Origin: Anaerolineae bacterium | GTDB lineage: Bacteria; Chloroflexota; Anaerolineae; Aggregatilineales; Phototrophicaceae | Direction of reading: 5' to 3' | Length of the DNA stretch: 64,000 bases | Assembly: GCA_020849765.1 (NCBI GenBank) | Contig: JADLAY010000002.1 | Coordinates: forward strand, 105,820 to 169,819 | Shown here: positions 26,403-35,153 of the stretch, piece after piece | How the letters are laid out: every line of letters begins with the position of its first letter | How positions within the stretch are numbered: the stretch's first letter is position 1 | Made by a program: the position numbers and the translations under genes | The notes under the pieces: generated by a model | The model's input: only the letters and a program-made list of their open reading frames with translations | The model's database searches: none | Told to the model about the DNA's origin: nothing

Positions 26403-27562
26403 CAGAAGCCCCACTCGAAGTCGCAGATGATCTCAGGTCCGGACTCGTGCACGATGACCGACTTCTCCATCCGCGCGCCGACCTCGCCATCCGGCCCTTC
26501 ATAGGCGCCCGGCTCAATCGAGAAGACCATCCCCGCCTGGATCGGCGTCTCGTCGTAAGGCACGAGGCGCGGCGCCTCGTTGACGGTGACGCCGATCTGA
26601 TGGCCCGCGTAGTGCCCGATCTTGAGTCCGTGGCGCTCGAAGGTCGCCTCGGCGGCGAAGTAGGCGTCTTTGGCCTGGTTGCCAGGGCGCAGCATGTCCG
26701 CCGCGGCGTGGAAGGCCTCGCGCGCCGCCACGCCGTAGCGCGTCTGCTTGGCCGTCGGCTCGACCCCGCCGATCACCATTGTGTTGGTCGTGTCCGACCA
26801 GTAGCCGTCGACGCGCGGACTCATGTCCATCAGCGCCAGGTGGCCCGGCTGCGTGATCACGTTCTTCGGCCCGCCGGGGTAATCGACCATCTTGCAGCGC
26901 GTGCCCGTCACCAGTTCGCCGAACACCATCAGCGGGTGCCCGGCGGCCTTCTCCATGGCGTTGATGACCGCCGCCCACATGTCGAACTCGTTCTTGCCCG
27001 CCTCGCGCGTCTGGCGCAGCAGTTCGGTGTGCCCGGCCTTGTTGACGTCCGCCGCATGACGCAGCCTGTCCAGCTCGCGCGCCGTCTTGACCAGCCGAGC
27101 AGCGGCCAGCGGCGCGGTCGCGTCGACGAGCTGTGCCTGCGGCGACGTCTCGGTGATGCGCTGGAGCGCGGCAAACGGCAGCGTCTGTTCCTCGACCGCC
27201 AGCCTGACCGCCCCGCTCACGCCCGCCGCTTTAAGCGTATCGTGCAGCAGGTTGAGGAAGTTCGCGCGCCCATCGACCGGGTCGAACCAGTTGACCGGTT
27301 CGTAGGCGACGACCTCGAAGCCGTCCACCTGCGCCCTGGCGGGTGCCTCGTACGAGTTCGGTGTGATCAGCACTGCCGTGTGGTCACGAGCGCCGATCAG
27401 CACCAGCGGCGGCACGAAGGCGAGCGTCGCCAGGGCGCCGAACTCGGTCGGCACCTCGTAATGGCTGACGTAGGTGATGTTGGCGCCCGACGAGAGCAGC
27501 GCGAAGTCCGCTCCGACGCTGCGCAGCTCGGCGCGCGCCTTTTCAAGTTCCTGGTTGCTCAT
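26402..27562 (-). CDS. M24 family metallopeptidase (Xaa-Pro peptidase-like)
   Basis: 386 aa with a creatinase-like N-terminal domain (~1-140) and a pita-bread C-terminal domain. The five metal ligands are visible: Asp in LMDMSPRV, Asp in GYWSDTTNT, His in HYAGHQIG, Glu in SIEPGAYEG and Glu in ARMEKSV. The family contains aminopeptidase P, prolidase, creatinase and relatives that act on non-peptide amides. It sits between a sugar ABC transporter and two sugar-acid dehydratases, so it may act on an amide-linked or proline-like conjugate. A second M24 protein is encoded at 53586 in another transport operon. Confidence 0.85.
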   Translation of the reverse strand: MSNQELEKARAELRSVGADFALLSSGANITYVSHYEVPTEFGALATLAFVPPLVLIGARDHTAVLITPNSYEAPARAQVDGFEVVAYEPVNWFDPVDGRANFLNLLHDTLKAAGVSGAVRLAVEEQTLPFAALQRITETSPQAQLVDATAPLAAARLVKTARELDRLRHAADVNKAGHTELLRQTREAGKNEFDMWAAVINAMEKAAGHPLMVFGELVTGTRCKMVDYPGGPKNVITQPGHLALMDMSPRVDGYWSDTTNTMVIGGVEPTAKQTRYGVAAREAFHAAADMLRPGNQAKDAYFAAEATFERHGLKIGHYAGHQIGVTVNEAPRLVPYDETPIQAGMVFSIEPGAYEGPDGEVGARMEKSVIVHESGPEIICDFEWGF

Positions 27563-27565
27563 GGC

Positions 27566-28459
27566 TCACCCCTTGACCGCGCCAGCGCTCAAACCGGCGA
27601 CGATGTAGCGCTGCACGAGCAGATAGAAGATGATCGGGAAGATGGAGAACAGCAGGCCGCCCGCCATCAGTTTGTCAATCGGCGTGTCGATCATCGAGAT
27701 CATCGACCCCAGGCCGACCGAGGCCGTGTAGAGCTTGCGGTCGGTGATCAGGCTGGCCGCAAAGATGTACTCGTTCCAGGCGTGGAAGAAGGCGACGACG
27801 CCAACCGCGACCAGGCCCGGCGCAGCGATTGGCAGCATGATGCGCCACAGCATGCGCATGCGCGTGCAGCCATCGACCAGGGCCGCATCACGGATCTCGT
27901 TCGGGATCGTGTCGAAGACGTTCTTCAGAATCCAGATGCAGATCGGCAGCACGAAGGCCGTATCGACCAGCGCCAGCGTCAGCAGGCTGTCTTTCATATG
28001 CAGGCGGTCGATCGTCGCGTAGAGCGGGATCACGATCAGCGCTTCCGGCAGCATCTGCGTCATCAGCAGGATGAAGCCGAAGCCCGCCTGCCCGCGCCAG
28101 CGGCGCCCAGAGAGCGCGAACGCCCCCAGAACCGACAGGAACAAGCAGATCAGCGTCGTGATGCTGGCGAGGACCGCCGAGTTGAGGATCCAGACGTCGA
28201 TGCGCTGCGCCGTGTCCTGCCCGGTGAAGATCTCGACGAACGGCTGCAGCGTGAACGCCTGCGGGAACAACGGCGGCGGGTACTGCAAGCTCATGCTGAT
28301 CGGCTGGACGACGCTGACGAGCATCCAGTAGAGCGGAAACGCTGTCACGATGCAGAACAGAATGACAAGCACGTAGAGCGGAATGCGCCGTGTCCAGTGA
28401 TGAGGACTGGCGAGACCGCGCTTTTCGGTATGAGCGAGTGTGTTGTGCATGGTGCTCAC
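27566..28459 (-). CDS. Carbohydrate ABC transporter permease, MalG type (CUT1)
   Basis: 297 aa with six predicted membrane spans. The permease motif with the EAA loop is EIRDAALVDGCTRMRMLWRI-like (~residues 190-209), which contacts the ATPase. The N-terminus is a long cytoplasmic segment (HTEKRGLASPHHWTRRIP). It starts inside the stop of the MalF-type gene (4-base overlap). Substrate is unknown, probably a sugar or sugar acid degraded by the surrounding enzymes. Confidence 0.92.
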   Translation of the reverse strand: MSTMHNTLAHTEKRGLASPHHWTRRIPLYVLVILFCIVTAFPLYWMLVSVVQPISMSLQYPPPLFPQAFTLQPFVEIFTGQDTAQRIDVWILNSAVLASITTLICLFLSVLGAFALSGRRWRGQAGFGFILLMTQMLPEALIVIPLYATIDRLHMKDSLLTLALVDTAFVLPICIWILKNVFDTIPNEIRDAALVDGCTRMRMLWRIMLPIAAPGLVAVGVVAFFHAWNEYIFAASLITDRKLYTASVGLGSMISMIDTPIDKLMAGGLLFSIFPIIFYLLVQRYIVAGLSAGAVKG

Positions 28460-29382
28460 GAGGATGCCACTGCCTCCTGACGTCTCTGGAGGTATGCAAA
28501 TAAGACGGTGATGGCGAATACGACGACGAACCCGGCCACGCCGATGGTCGCGCCGTAGGAAAAGTCAAAGGAGTTGAACGCCGCCTTGTAGACGGAGATG
28601 ACCAGAGTCTCTGTGGTGCGTGCAGGGCCGCCGCCCGTCGAAAGGAAGATCAGCGCAAACTGGCGGAAGGCGAAGATGCAGGCCAGGATGCCCATCAGCA
28701 TCAGCGTCGGGATCAGCTCCGGCAGCGTGACGTAGCGGAAGGATTGCAGCGGCGTCGCGCCGTCGACCTTGGCCGCCTCGTACAGATCGTGCGGGATCGA
28801 TTGCAGCACCGAGAGCGTCACCAGTCCGTAAAAGGGGAAGGCTTTCCACGCAGCGATGGCGATCACCAATGGCAGCGCCAGATTGATGTCGAGCAGCCAG
28901 CGCGGAGTCTGGTCGATCGGCAATATCCAGCGCACGAACAGGTTGATGACGCCGAAGTTCGGGTTGAGTATCCAGAAGAAGACCATGATCGCGGGCAGAT
29001 CGGGAATCGCCCAGGGCATGGTCATGATGCCGCGAGCGACCGACCGCCCGCGAAAGTTCTGATTGAGCAGCAGTGCCGCCAACAAGCCGATGCCGACGGA
29101 CAGGATGACCGTCCCCCCCATGAAAGCCAGCGTCACCCGTAACGAGTTCCAGAAATTACGGTCGGCAAACAGTCGGTTGTAGTTATCCAGGCCGACCCAG
29201 CGCACCGTCCCGATGCCGATGACGTCGCTCGTGAAACTGGAGACGACCTGCTGAAGGATCGGGATCAGAATGAAGATTGCCTCATAGACGATGATCGGCA
29301 GCACGAGCATGTACGGCAGATAATCGCGGCGCTTGTGGTTGACCACAGCGTTGGAAGCGGAGACAGTCGCTTGGACAGCCAT
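28456..29382 (-). CDS. Carbohydrate ABC transporter permease, MalF type (CUT1)
   Basis: 308 aa with six membrane helices, beginning YLPYMLVLPIIVYEAIFILI. The EAA loop is IPHDLYEAAKVDGATPLQSF (~residues 210-229). It pairs with the MalG-type protein encoded next to it. No ATP-binding subunit is encoded anywhere near, so the importer must use a shared ATPase of the MsmX/UgpC kind; that is inference from absence. Confidence 0.92.
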   Translation of the reverse strand: MAVQATVSASNAVVNHKRRDYLPYMLVLPIIVYEAIFILIPILQQVVSSFTSDVIGIGTVRWVGLDNYNRLFADRNFWNSLRVTLAFMGGTVILSVGIGLLAALLLNQNFRGRSVARGIMTMPWAIPDLPAIMVFFWILNPNFGVINLFVRWILPIDQTPRWLLDINLALPLVIAIAAWKAFPFYGLVTLSVLQSIPHDLYEAAKVDGATPLQSFRYVTLPELIPTLMLMGILACIFAFRQFALIFLSTGGGPARTTETLVISVYKAAFNSFDFSYGATIGVAGFVVVFAITVLFAYLQRRQEAVASS

Positions 29383-29420
29383 AGCGAGTTCCTCGTAAGA
29401 ATGCTTTTGATCGAAGTCGC

Positions 29421-29516
29421 CCTCTCCCCGCTTCCGCCTCGACCGGCGAGGGGAGAAGCCCCCAGATTGCTCTGAAGACTTCTCTCCGCGAACCAGAGGA
29501 AGGAATTGGGGAGAGG
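29421..29516. repeat. Long inverted repeat between binding-protein and permease genes
   Basis: CCTCTCCCC (29421-29429) pairs with GGGGAGAGG (29508-29516), and a nearer partial match GAGGGGAGA lies at about 29448. The gap of 147 bases separates the binding-protein stop from the permease start. An intercistronic hairpin here could favour high binding-protein levels. Confidence 0.45.
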
Positions 29517-29529
29517 CTATAGATTGGAA

Positions 29530-30849
29530 TTAGGCTGAAAAGACACGTTCGGCCAGCGCTACGGCGTCCACCTGAGCGCGTTCCATGGCGTCTTCGACCG
29601 TGCTGGCGCCCGCCAGGATCTCTTCGAAGTACGGCGTGACCACCTGGCCCAGCTCGTCATTGAAGAGGACGAAATCGCCCAGCACTTCCGGCACCGTAAT
29701 TGCTTCCGTGGCGTCGTAGCCATCGGCCCAGGTCAGCGTCTCGCGGTATTCGGGACGGATGCCGCCCTCGATGGCCGGGATCACGTCCAGGCAGCGCTCG
29801 AGCAGTTCCTGGTAGTTCTCCAGCTTGTACAGCCAGGACAGGAATTCCTTGGCCGCTTCCTGCTTTTCCGGCTCGGTGTTGGCATTGACGCAGATCGGGT
29901 GAATGCGCGTGATGCCCTTGTTGCCGGGCCAGAACGGCGCCGCGCTGCGCAAGTTGTTGTAGAGTTCCGGGTCTTCGGTGTTGGTCTTCCACTGGTTGAC
30001 CGCGGCGGACACGACCATGTTCTGGGCGATCTTCGAGGAGGCGAACAACTGGTTCGCCGTGCCGACGTCGGTGCCCTGCGGCATGGCGTTGTCGTACATC
30101 GTCTTGAACAGCTTGAGACCGTTGATGACCGGCTCCGAATTGAGCAGCGGATTCTGACCTTCGGCCCAGATGCCATCGTACAGAACGGCCCACTGCTGGA
30201 GGATGAACCAGACGGTGAACGGTTCCGACGCCAGATGCGGCGAGTAAATGCCGAACTGGTTCGGGCGCTCGGTCAGCGTCGTGGCGATCTCGACCCAGTT
30301 GTCGAGGTCGGTCGGCTCGCTGACACCGGCGGTGTCGAACAGCGCGCTGTTGTAGACGAGGCCGAAGCGCACCGTCACGATGTCGAGACCATGCAGGTCG
30401 CCGTCGATGCGCAGCATGTCCTGCGCCGGGACGGGCGTCACGCCTGCGCGCTCGATCACATCTTCCACCGACGCGGTGTGCCCGGCGGCGGCCAGACGCA
30501 GGAAGCCATCCGGCGTTTCCGTGAACAGATCGCCGTCGATGCGCCCGGAGCGCGCCTGGATCAGGATCTGCTGGAAGTAGTCGTTCTCGCCGTAGCCCGC
30601 CTCGTTGATGCGGATGTCCGACTGTTCCTCATGGAACTTGGCGATCATGGCGCGCCAGGCGTCGCCGCGACCCGGTTCCGTCCAGAACCAAGTCAGCAGG
30701 TTCAAATCCATCGGCGACTGGCGAATGAAGGCCGGGAAATCAATCCGTGGGGCGACAGCCGCAGCAGCGCCCGTGGCGCCGAGCTTCAAAAAGTCACGAC
30801 GACTCATTCCGCCTTTTTGGTTTTTGGATGATTTGGTTGACTTGCTCAT
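29530..30849 (-). CDS. Extracellular sugar-binding protein (family 1) with Tat signal
   Basis: 439 aa. The N-terminus carries a twin-arginine signal, SRRDFLKLGATGAAAAVAPR (residues ~16-35), suggesting folded export. The rest is a family-1 solute-binding fold: LLTWFWTEPGRGDAWRAMI, GLVYNSALFDTAGVSEP, and a C-terminal hinge (KEFLSWLYKLENYQELLE). It would deliver its ligand to the two permeases encoded downstream. It lies directly after the FGGY kinase gene (123-base gap). The ligand is unknown. Confidence 0.9.
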   Translation of the reverse strand: MSKSTKSSKNQKGGMSRRDFLKLGATGAAAAVAPRIDFPAFIRQSPMDLNLLTWFWTEPGRGDAWRAMIAKFHEEQSDIRINEAGYGENDYFQQILIQARSGRIDGDLFTETPDGFLRLAAAGHTASVEDVIERAGVTPVPAQDMLRIDGDLHGLDIVTVRFGLVYNSALFDTAGVSEPTDLDNWVEIATTLTERPNQFGIYSPHLASEPFTVWFILQQWAVLYDGIWAEGQNPLLNSEPVINGLKLFKTMYDNAMPQGTDVGTANQLFASSKIAQNMVVSAAVNQWKTNTEDPELYNNLRSAAPFWPGNKGITRIHPICVNANTEPEKQEAAKEFLSWLYKLENYQELLERCLDVIPAIEGGIRPEYRETLTWADGYDATEAITVPEVLGDFVLFNDELGQVVTPYFEEILAGASTVEDAMERAQVDAVALAERVFSA

Positions 30850-30972
30850 CTCAATATCCTTCTCTCTCTATTCGCTAAAGACTTGTGGTTGGCAAACGAT
30901 TAAGTTGCTCATGCATCCCTTTGCTTCTGAATACTCACCTCCTTCGCGCAAACAACTGGTGAAGCACGACAT

Positions 30973-32364
30973 TCATGTGACTGTCGCTCCCAGCGCATAA
31001 ACATGGGACACATAGGTTGCCGCGTGGTCGATAGAGGTTGTGTGTCCGGAAAACGCCGACCCCAGCACCATCAAACCCAGCAGGGTGTCTTCTTGCGTTG
31101 GGGCCAGCCGGTGATCGCGTTGGAACCGGTCGCAGATCAACTGGCGCAGGAGTTCGATCTTCTGCACCAGGCCGCCTGAAAAAACGAGCCTGCGCCAGGA
31201 CTGCTCCGGCGAAAGCTGGCGGGCGAACGCGTAATAGTTATCCGCCATGCTTTCGAATGCCGCGCGGAACAGATGGCCGACGGTCATTTCGTCTTCAACC
31301 AGGTGCGTGAATTCGCCTTCAGCACCGATCGCGCTGCTGAAAAACGACAGGCTGGCGCGCATCTTCGGCGTGGGCGCGGCCTGCGCCGCCTCGGTGATGT
31401 ACGCCCACGGATCGTCGAGCGTGATGCCCTGCGCTGTCGCCAGCTCGCTCAGCAGGCGGACGAGCACGTTGAGTGCACGCCCCGCCGGGATGTGGGTGAC
31501 GGTGATGGCATAGCGACCGCCGAAGAAGGGGCGCGTCTGGTAAGCGCCGAACTGCGCAGCATCGCGCAGCAGGCTGACCTGCGACCCGGTCGAGATGTTG
31601 AGCGATAGCTCGTCCTGCTGCAGCAGCGCGCCCAGGATCGCGCACTGGTAGTCGCCGACCGGCGTGTAGCAGGGCACACGGCGCCCGTCGATCTCCAGCC
31701 AGCCGGTGACGGCGCCGTGCGGGACGATCTCCGGCAGCCGCAGCTTGCGCAGGCCCAGCGCGTCGATGGCGCCCTCGTGCCAGCGCAGCGTCTCGACATC
31801 GAGCAGGCCGTGTGCCATCGCGTTGGTGACGTCCGTCTGTGGCCGCGCGCCGCACAGATTGGCGACGACGAAATCCGCCAGCGAGGCGGGCGTTATCGTC
31901 TCGTCGGGCAGCCGTCCCTGCTCCGCCAGCCAGAAGAACAGACCGACCGGCAGCCCAGGACGCAGCTCGTTGCCGAGCGCGCGGATGTCGTCCACGCTCA
32001 GGCGCGCCTTCATCTGGTCGAAGTAGCTGCCCGCGCCGGATGGGTGCGGCTCCAGCACGCGCTGATCCTGCCAGGTCGTCAGCGCCGAGCGCGGCTCGCC
32101 GTCGTCGGTCGTCATGACCACACCGTGCATCTGAGTGCACATGACGATGCCCTGAAGATCGCCGGCGAAAGGCAGTACGGCGGCGAGGACAGCGCGCACG
32201 GCGTCCATGACCTGATTCGGATCGTATTCCTGGCGCAGCGGCGCAGACCCCGGCAATGCACCTGGGAAAGACTGTCGCTGGACGTGCGTAATCTGCAGGG
32301 TGTCCAGCTCCAGAACCCCCGCCTTGATATACGACGTACCCAGGTCGATCCCGATCAGTGCCAC
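30973..32364 (-). CDS. FGGY family carbohydrate kinase
   Basis: 463 aa from GTG 32364. This start is chosen because the ATP-binding loop LIGIDLGTSYIKAGV begins the family homology and a GAGGGGGATGAG ribosome binding region precedes it; the open frame extends further but only into the neighbouring gene. The two-lobe FGGY layout is present (TQMHGVVMTTDDGEPRSAL, TWQDQR, and RRLVFSGGLVQKIELLRQLI near the C-terminus). Gluconokinase-, xylulokinase- or erythritol kinase-like specificity is possible. It would phosphorylate a sugar or polyol imported by the linked CUT1 transporter. Confidence 0.83.
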   Translation of the reverse strand: MALIGIDLGTSYIKAGVLELDTLQITHVQRQSFPGALPGSAPLRQEYDPNQVMDAVRAVLAAVLPFAGDLQGIVMCTQMHGVVMTTDDGEPRSALTTWQDQRVLEPHPSGAGSYFDQMKARLSVDDIRALGNELRPGLPVGLFFWLAEQGRLPDETITPASLADFVVANLCGARPQTDVTNAMAHGLLDVETLRWHEGAIDALGLRKLRLPEIVPHGAVTGWLEIDGRRVPCYTPVGDYQCAILGALLQQDELSLNISTGSQVSLLRDAAQFGAYQTRPFFGGRYAITVTHIPAGRALNVLVRLLSELATAQGITLDDPWAYITEAAQAAPTPKMRASLSFFSSAIGAEGEFTHLVEDEMTVGHLFRAAFESMADNYYAFARQLSPEQSWRRLVFSGGLVQKIELLRQLICDRFQRDHRLAPTQEDTLLGLMVLGSAFSGHTTSIDHAATYVSHVYALGATVT

Positions 32365-32375
32365 CTCATCCCCCT

Positions 32376-33329
32376 CTAGGCCATGGCCCGTTCGACGTCG
32401 ATGCGCCCGGCGGCAATGGCGGCCCGGAACTGTTCGACTGTGTCGCGCACGCCGTCCGCCAGCGGGCGCCACTGCGTCTTGATCACCGCCTCGATCGCTT
32501 CCGCATGCGCCGTCGTGCTGACGGGCAGCGGCGTCGGGTCGTGATCCAGCCTGCTCGCCATGTCCGGTGCCGCCTGCAGGATCGCATCCATAATCGCTTC
32601 GACGCTGGCGACGCTGCCGCCCACGTCGTAAACCGACGCATCGCCCGGCCGGGAGCGCGCCGCATCGATGAAGACTTTCGCCATGTCGTCGACGTGCTGG
32701 AGCACGATTGTGCCGCCAAACGTGATGTGATAAGGAAGCCCGGCGGCGGCAGCCAGCATCGCCTTGGTCGGCGACGACGTCATGCCCTGGTCGCGCCCCG
32801 GCCCGTAGACCGTGTGCGGGCGCAGGCCGATGCTGTGCAGGCCGTAATCCTGCGAATAGATGCGCGCCATGCCCTCGTTGGCGATCTTGTGCACGCCGTA
32901 GAGCGTCGCCGGGAAGAAGGCCGCGCCCGCATGGTCGTAGACCGCGATCGAGCTGGCGTAGGCGAGCCCGCGCAGTTGGTCGAGATGGCGCCGCGCCGAT
33001 TCAAGCACGACCGACATGCCGACCAGATTGACCCTGGCGCCGAGCACCGGCTCCGCGCGCACGAACGGCACCTGGAACGCCGCCAGATGGACGATGTGCG
33101 TGATACCGTTGTCGGCGACGACGCGGTCGAAGGCGTCGAAATCCGTGATGTCACCCTGGACGAAGTTCACCTGCGCCATCGCCTCATCGTCCATGATCAG
33201 GCGCAGTCGGTGGTTGCTGGTGCCCAGGTCGTAGGTCCAGACGGGCGTCGCTTCGTCGACCAACCGCTTGACCACCCACGCGCCGATGCAGCCGAGCGCA
33301 CCGGTGACGAGAAAGCGTTGCTCGCTCAT
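32376..33329 (-). CDS. NAD-dependent epimerase/dehydratase (extended SDR)
   Basis: 317 aa. The nucleotide-binding motif is VTGALGCIGAW (residues ~7-17), with Asp for NAD ribose near VWTYDLGTS. The active site has SSIAVYDHAG and the YxxxK motif YGVHK. Relatives include nucleotide-sugar epimerases and uronate dehydrogenases. Set among sugar-acid genes, it may oxidise or epimerise a free sugar or sugar acid rather than a nucleotide sugar; this is inference. It overlaps the next upstream gene by four bases and ends 11 bases before the kinase. Confidence 0.85.
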   Translation of the reverse strand: MSEQRFLVTGALGCIGAWVVKRLVDEATPVWTYDLGTSNHRLRLIMDDEAMAQVNFVQGDITDFDAFDRVVADNGITHIVHLAAFQVPFVRAEPVLGARVNLVGMSVVLESARRHLDQLRGLAYASSIAVYDHAGAAFFPATLYGVHKIANEGMARIYSQDYGLHSIGLRPHTVYGPGRDQGMTSSPTKAMLAAAAGLPYHITFGGTIVLQHVDDMAKVFIDAARSRPGDASVYDVGGSVASVEAIMDAILQAAPDMASRLDHDPTPLPVSTTAHAEAIEAVIKTQWRPLADGVRDTVEQFRAAIAAGRIDVERAMA

Positions 33330-34324
33330 GACTCGGCTCCATTTTGATGCGGCAGATAAAGCCGGTTAACAATCGAACGAGGCCGCTCACCGCGCAGGAC
33401 GGTGACGACGTTCTGCACGACCTCGCGCCGAAGCTGGACGAACGACTCCGCCGACCAGCTCGACAGATGCGGCGTGATGATGACATTTTCGAGCGCCAGC
33501 AGCGGGTCATCCGGCGACGGCGGCTCCTTCTCCAGCACATCCAGCGCCGCCCCGGCGATCTCCTTGTTGACGAGCGCCTCGTACAGCGCCGGTTGATCGA
33601 CGACCGGGCCGCGCGCCATGTTGATCAGATAGGCGGTCGGCTTCATCGCCTTGAACTCGGCGGCGCCGATCAGGTGGCGCGTCTCATCGGTCAGCGGGCA
33701 GTGCAGGCTGACGTAATCCGCACGGCGCAGCAGTTCGTCAAGCTCGACCTTCTCCACGCCCGCGGCCGCAGCCTGCTCAGCCGTGATGTAGGGGTCGAAG
33801 ACGAGCACGGTCACGCCGAACGTGAGCAGCTTGCGCACGACGACGCGCCCGATGTTGCCCATGCCGACCACGCCGACCGCCTGACCGGCCAGGCGCGAGG
33901 GCGGCGTTGGACGCGGCGAACCCCACTTGCCCGCCTGCACGTAGCGATGCTGGGGCAGGATCTGGCGGTTGAGCATCAGGATGAAGCTCAGCGTGTGCGT
34001 GCTGACCTCGTCGATGCAGTAGTCCGGCGTGTTGCAGACCGGGATGCCGCACTCACCTGCGACGGCCAGGTCGATCATGTCGACGCCAATGCCGTAGCGC
34101 GAGATGACCTTGCAGTGTTCGAGCGAACGCAGCACGTCGGCATTGACGTTCGCCCACTGCACGATCAGCCCGTCCGCGTCGAGGACGTGCGGCAGCAGTT
34201 CGTCAGCCGTCTTGGCATTGAGCCGCACAAGATCCACGTCCAGCCCGGAGCGGCGGAACTCTTCCGCCTCAAGTTCATTTTCGGGAGAGCCAAAATCCGT
34301 GATGATGACTTTATACTTTGGCAT
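33326..34324 (-). CDS. D-2-hydroxyacid dehydrogenase (phosphoglycerate dehydrogenase/CtBP-like)
   Basis: 332 aa. The Rossmann motif is VGVVGMGNIGRVVV (~146-159). The catalytic triad is Arg in INMARGPVVD, Glu in LEKEPPSPDD and His in ITPHLSSWS. The N-terminal domain has the cofactor-proximal RYGIGVDMIDL. It would interconvert a 2-hydroxyacid and a 2-oxoacid with NAD(P). It lies between an SDR gene (6 bases away) and the epimerase gene (4-base overlap). Substrate is not assignable. Confidence 0.86.
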   Translation of the reverse strand: MPKYKVIITDFGSPENELEAEEFRRSGLDVDLVRLNAKTADELLPHVLDADGLIVQWANVNADVLRSLEHCKVISRYGIGVDMIDLAVAGECGIPVCNTPDYCIDEVSTHTLSFILMLNRQILPQHRYVQAGKWGSPRPTPPSRLAGQAVGVVGMGNIGRVVVRKLLTFGVTVLVFDPYITAEQAAAAGVEKVELDELLRRADYVSLHCPLTDETRHLIGAAEFKAMKPTAYLINMARGPVVDQPALYEALVNKEIAGAALDVLEKEPPSPDDPLLALENVIITPHLSSWSAESFVQLRREVVQNVVTVLRGERPRSIVNRLYLPHQNGAES

Positions 34325-34330
34325 GACCTT

Positions 34331-35134
34331 TTAACCTTCAGCTTTGCCCGGTGTTCCGCCTGCGTTCTGCGCCAGATTGCCGCCATCCATCGGGATGATC
34401 GCGCCCGTGACCCAGGCCGATGCATCCGATGCCAGAAAGATCGCCAGTCCCTTGATGTCGTCGGGACGTCCCATCCGCCCGATCGGGATGCCGCGAAGGA
34501 ACATCGCCTCCAGAGTCGGATCGTCACGCATGCGCGCTTCCAGCCCGGGGTTGACGACCTGCGCCGGAAGAATGGCGTTGACGCGAACGTTGCGGCTGGC
34601 CCACTCGGTGCTCAGTTCGCGCGTCATCTGGATGACACCGCCCATCGCCGCGCTGTAGGCGATGTTGCCGCGTCCGAGCGCCGTCACGCCGCCGACGGAG
34701 CCGAGGTTGATGATGCTGCCCTTGCCCGCCGCCAGCATACGTCTGCCGCCTTCCTGGCAGGCGTAGAAGCGGGCGATCAAGAGGCCGTGGACGACGCGTT
34801 CGAGGTCTTCCAGCTTCAGATCTTCCGGGCGCGCCAGCGTCGACGGGCCGGTGACGTTGGCCAGGACATCGATCTTGCCGAACTCGCTGTCCAGCGTGGC
34901 GAACAACGCGCGGACTTGATCGATATCGGTGATGTCCGTGCTGGTCGCGATCACGCGCCGGCCGAGGCCGCGAATGTGCTCCGCCGTTGCCTGCGCCCCA
35001 GCCTCGTTGAGGTCGCAGATGACGAGATCGGCGCCCGCCTCGGCGAAACCGATCGCCATCGACCGCCCCATACCCTGCGCGACGCCCGTCACCAGCGCCA
35101 CACGCCCGCTCAAATCAAATAAAGGATGTGTCAC
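34331..35134 (-). CDS. Short-chain dehydrogenase/reductase with the catalytic Lys replaced by Met
   Basis: 267 aa, a classical SDR. The cofactor motif TGVAQGMG is at 16-23 and Ser146 in NLGSVGG. The active-site Tyr160 is followed by SAAM, so the Lys of YxxxK is Met164, read from codon ATG (complement of 34643-34645); AAG would restore Lys. The usual NNAG is also altered (LANVTG at ~91-96). Its family includes glucose 1-dehydrogenase and 2-keto-3-deoxy-aldonate dehydrogenases; the latter would fit with the FAH hydrolase of the operon. The enzyme may be inactive, changed in mechanism, or affected by a sequencing error. Confidence 0.85.
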   Translation of the reverse strand: MTHPLFDLSGRVALVTGVAQGMGRSMAIGFAEAGADLVICDLNEAGAQATAEHIRGLGRRVIATSTDITDIDQVRALFATLDSEFGKIDVLANVTGPSTLARPEDLKLEDLERVVHGLLIARFYACQEGGRRMLAAGKGSIINLGSVGGVTALGRGNIAYSAAMGGVIQMTRELSTEWASRNVRVNAILPAQVVNPGLEARMRDDPTLEAMFLRGIPIGRMGRPDDIKGLAIFLASDASAWVTGAIIPMDGGNLAQNAGGTPGKAEG

Positions 35135-35153
35135 GACTGCCTACCCGCCTTCA

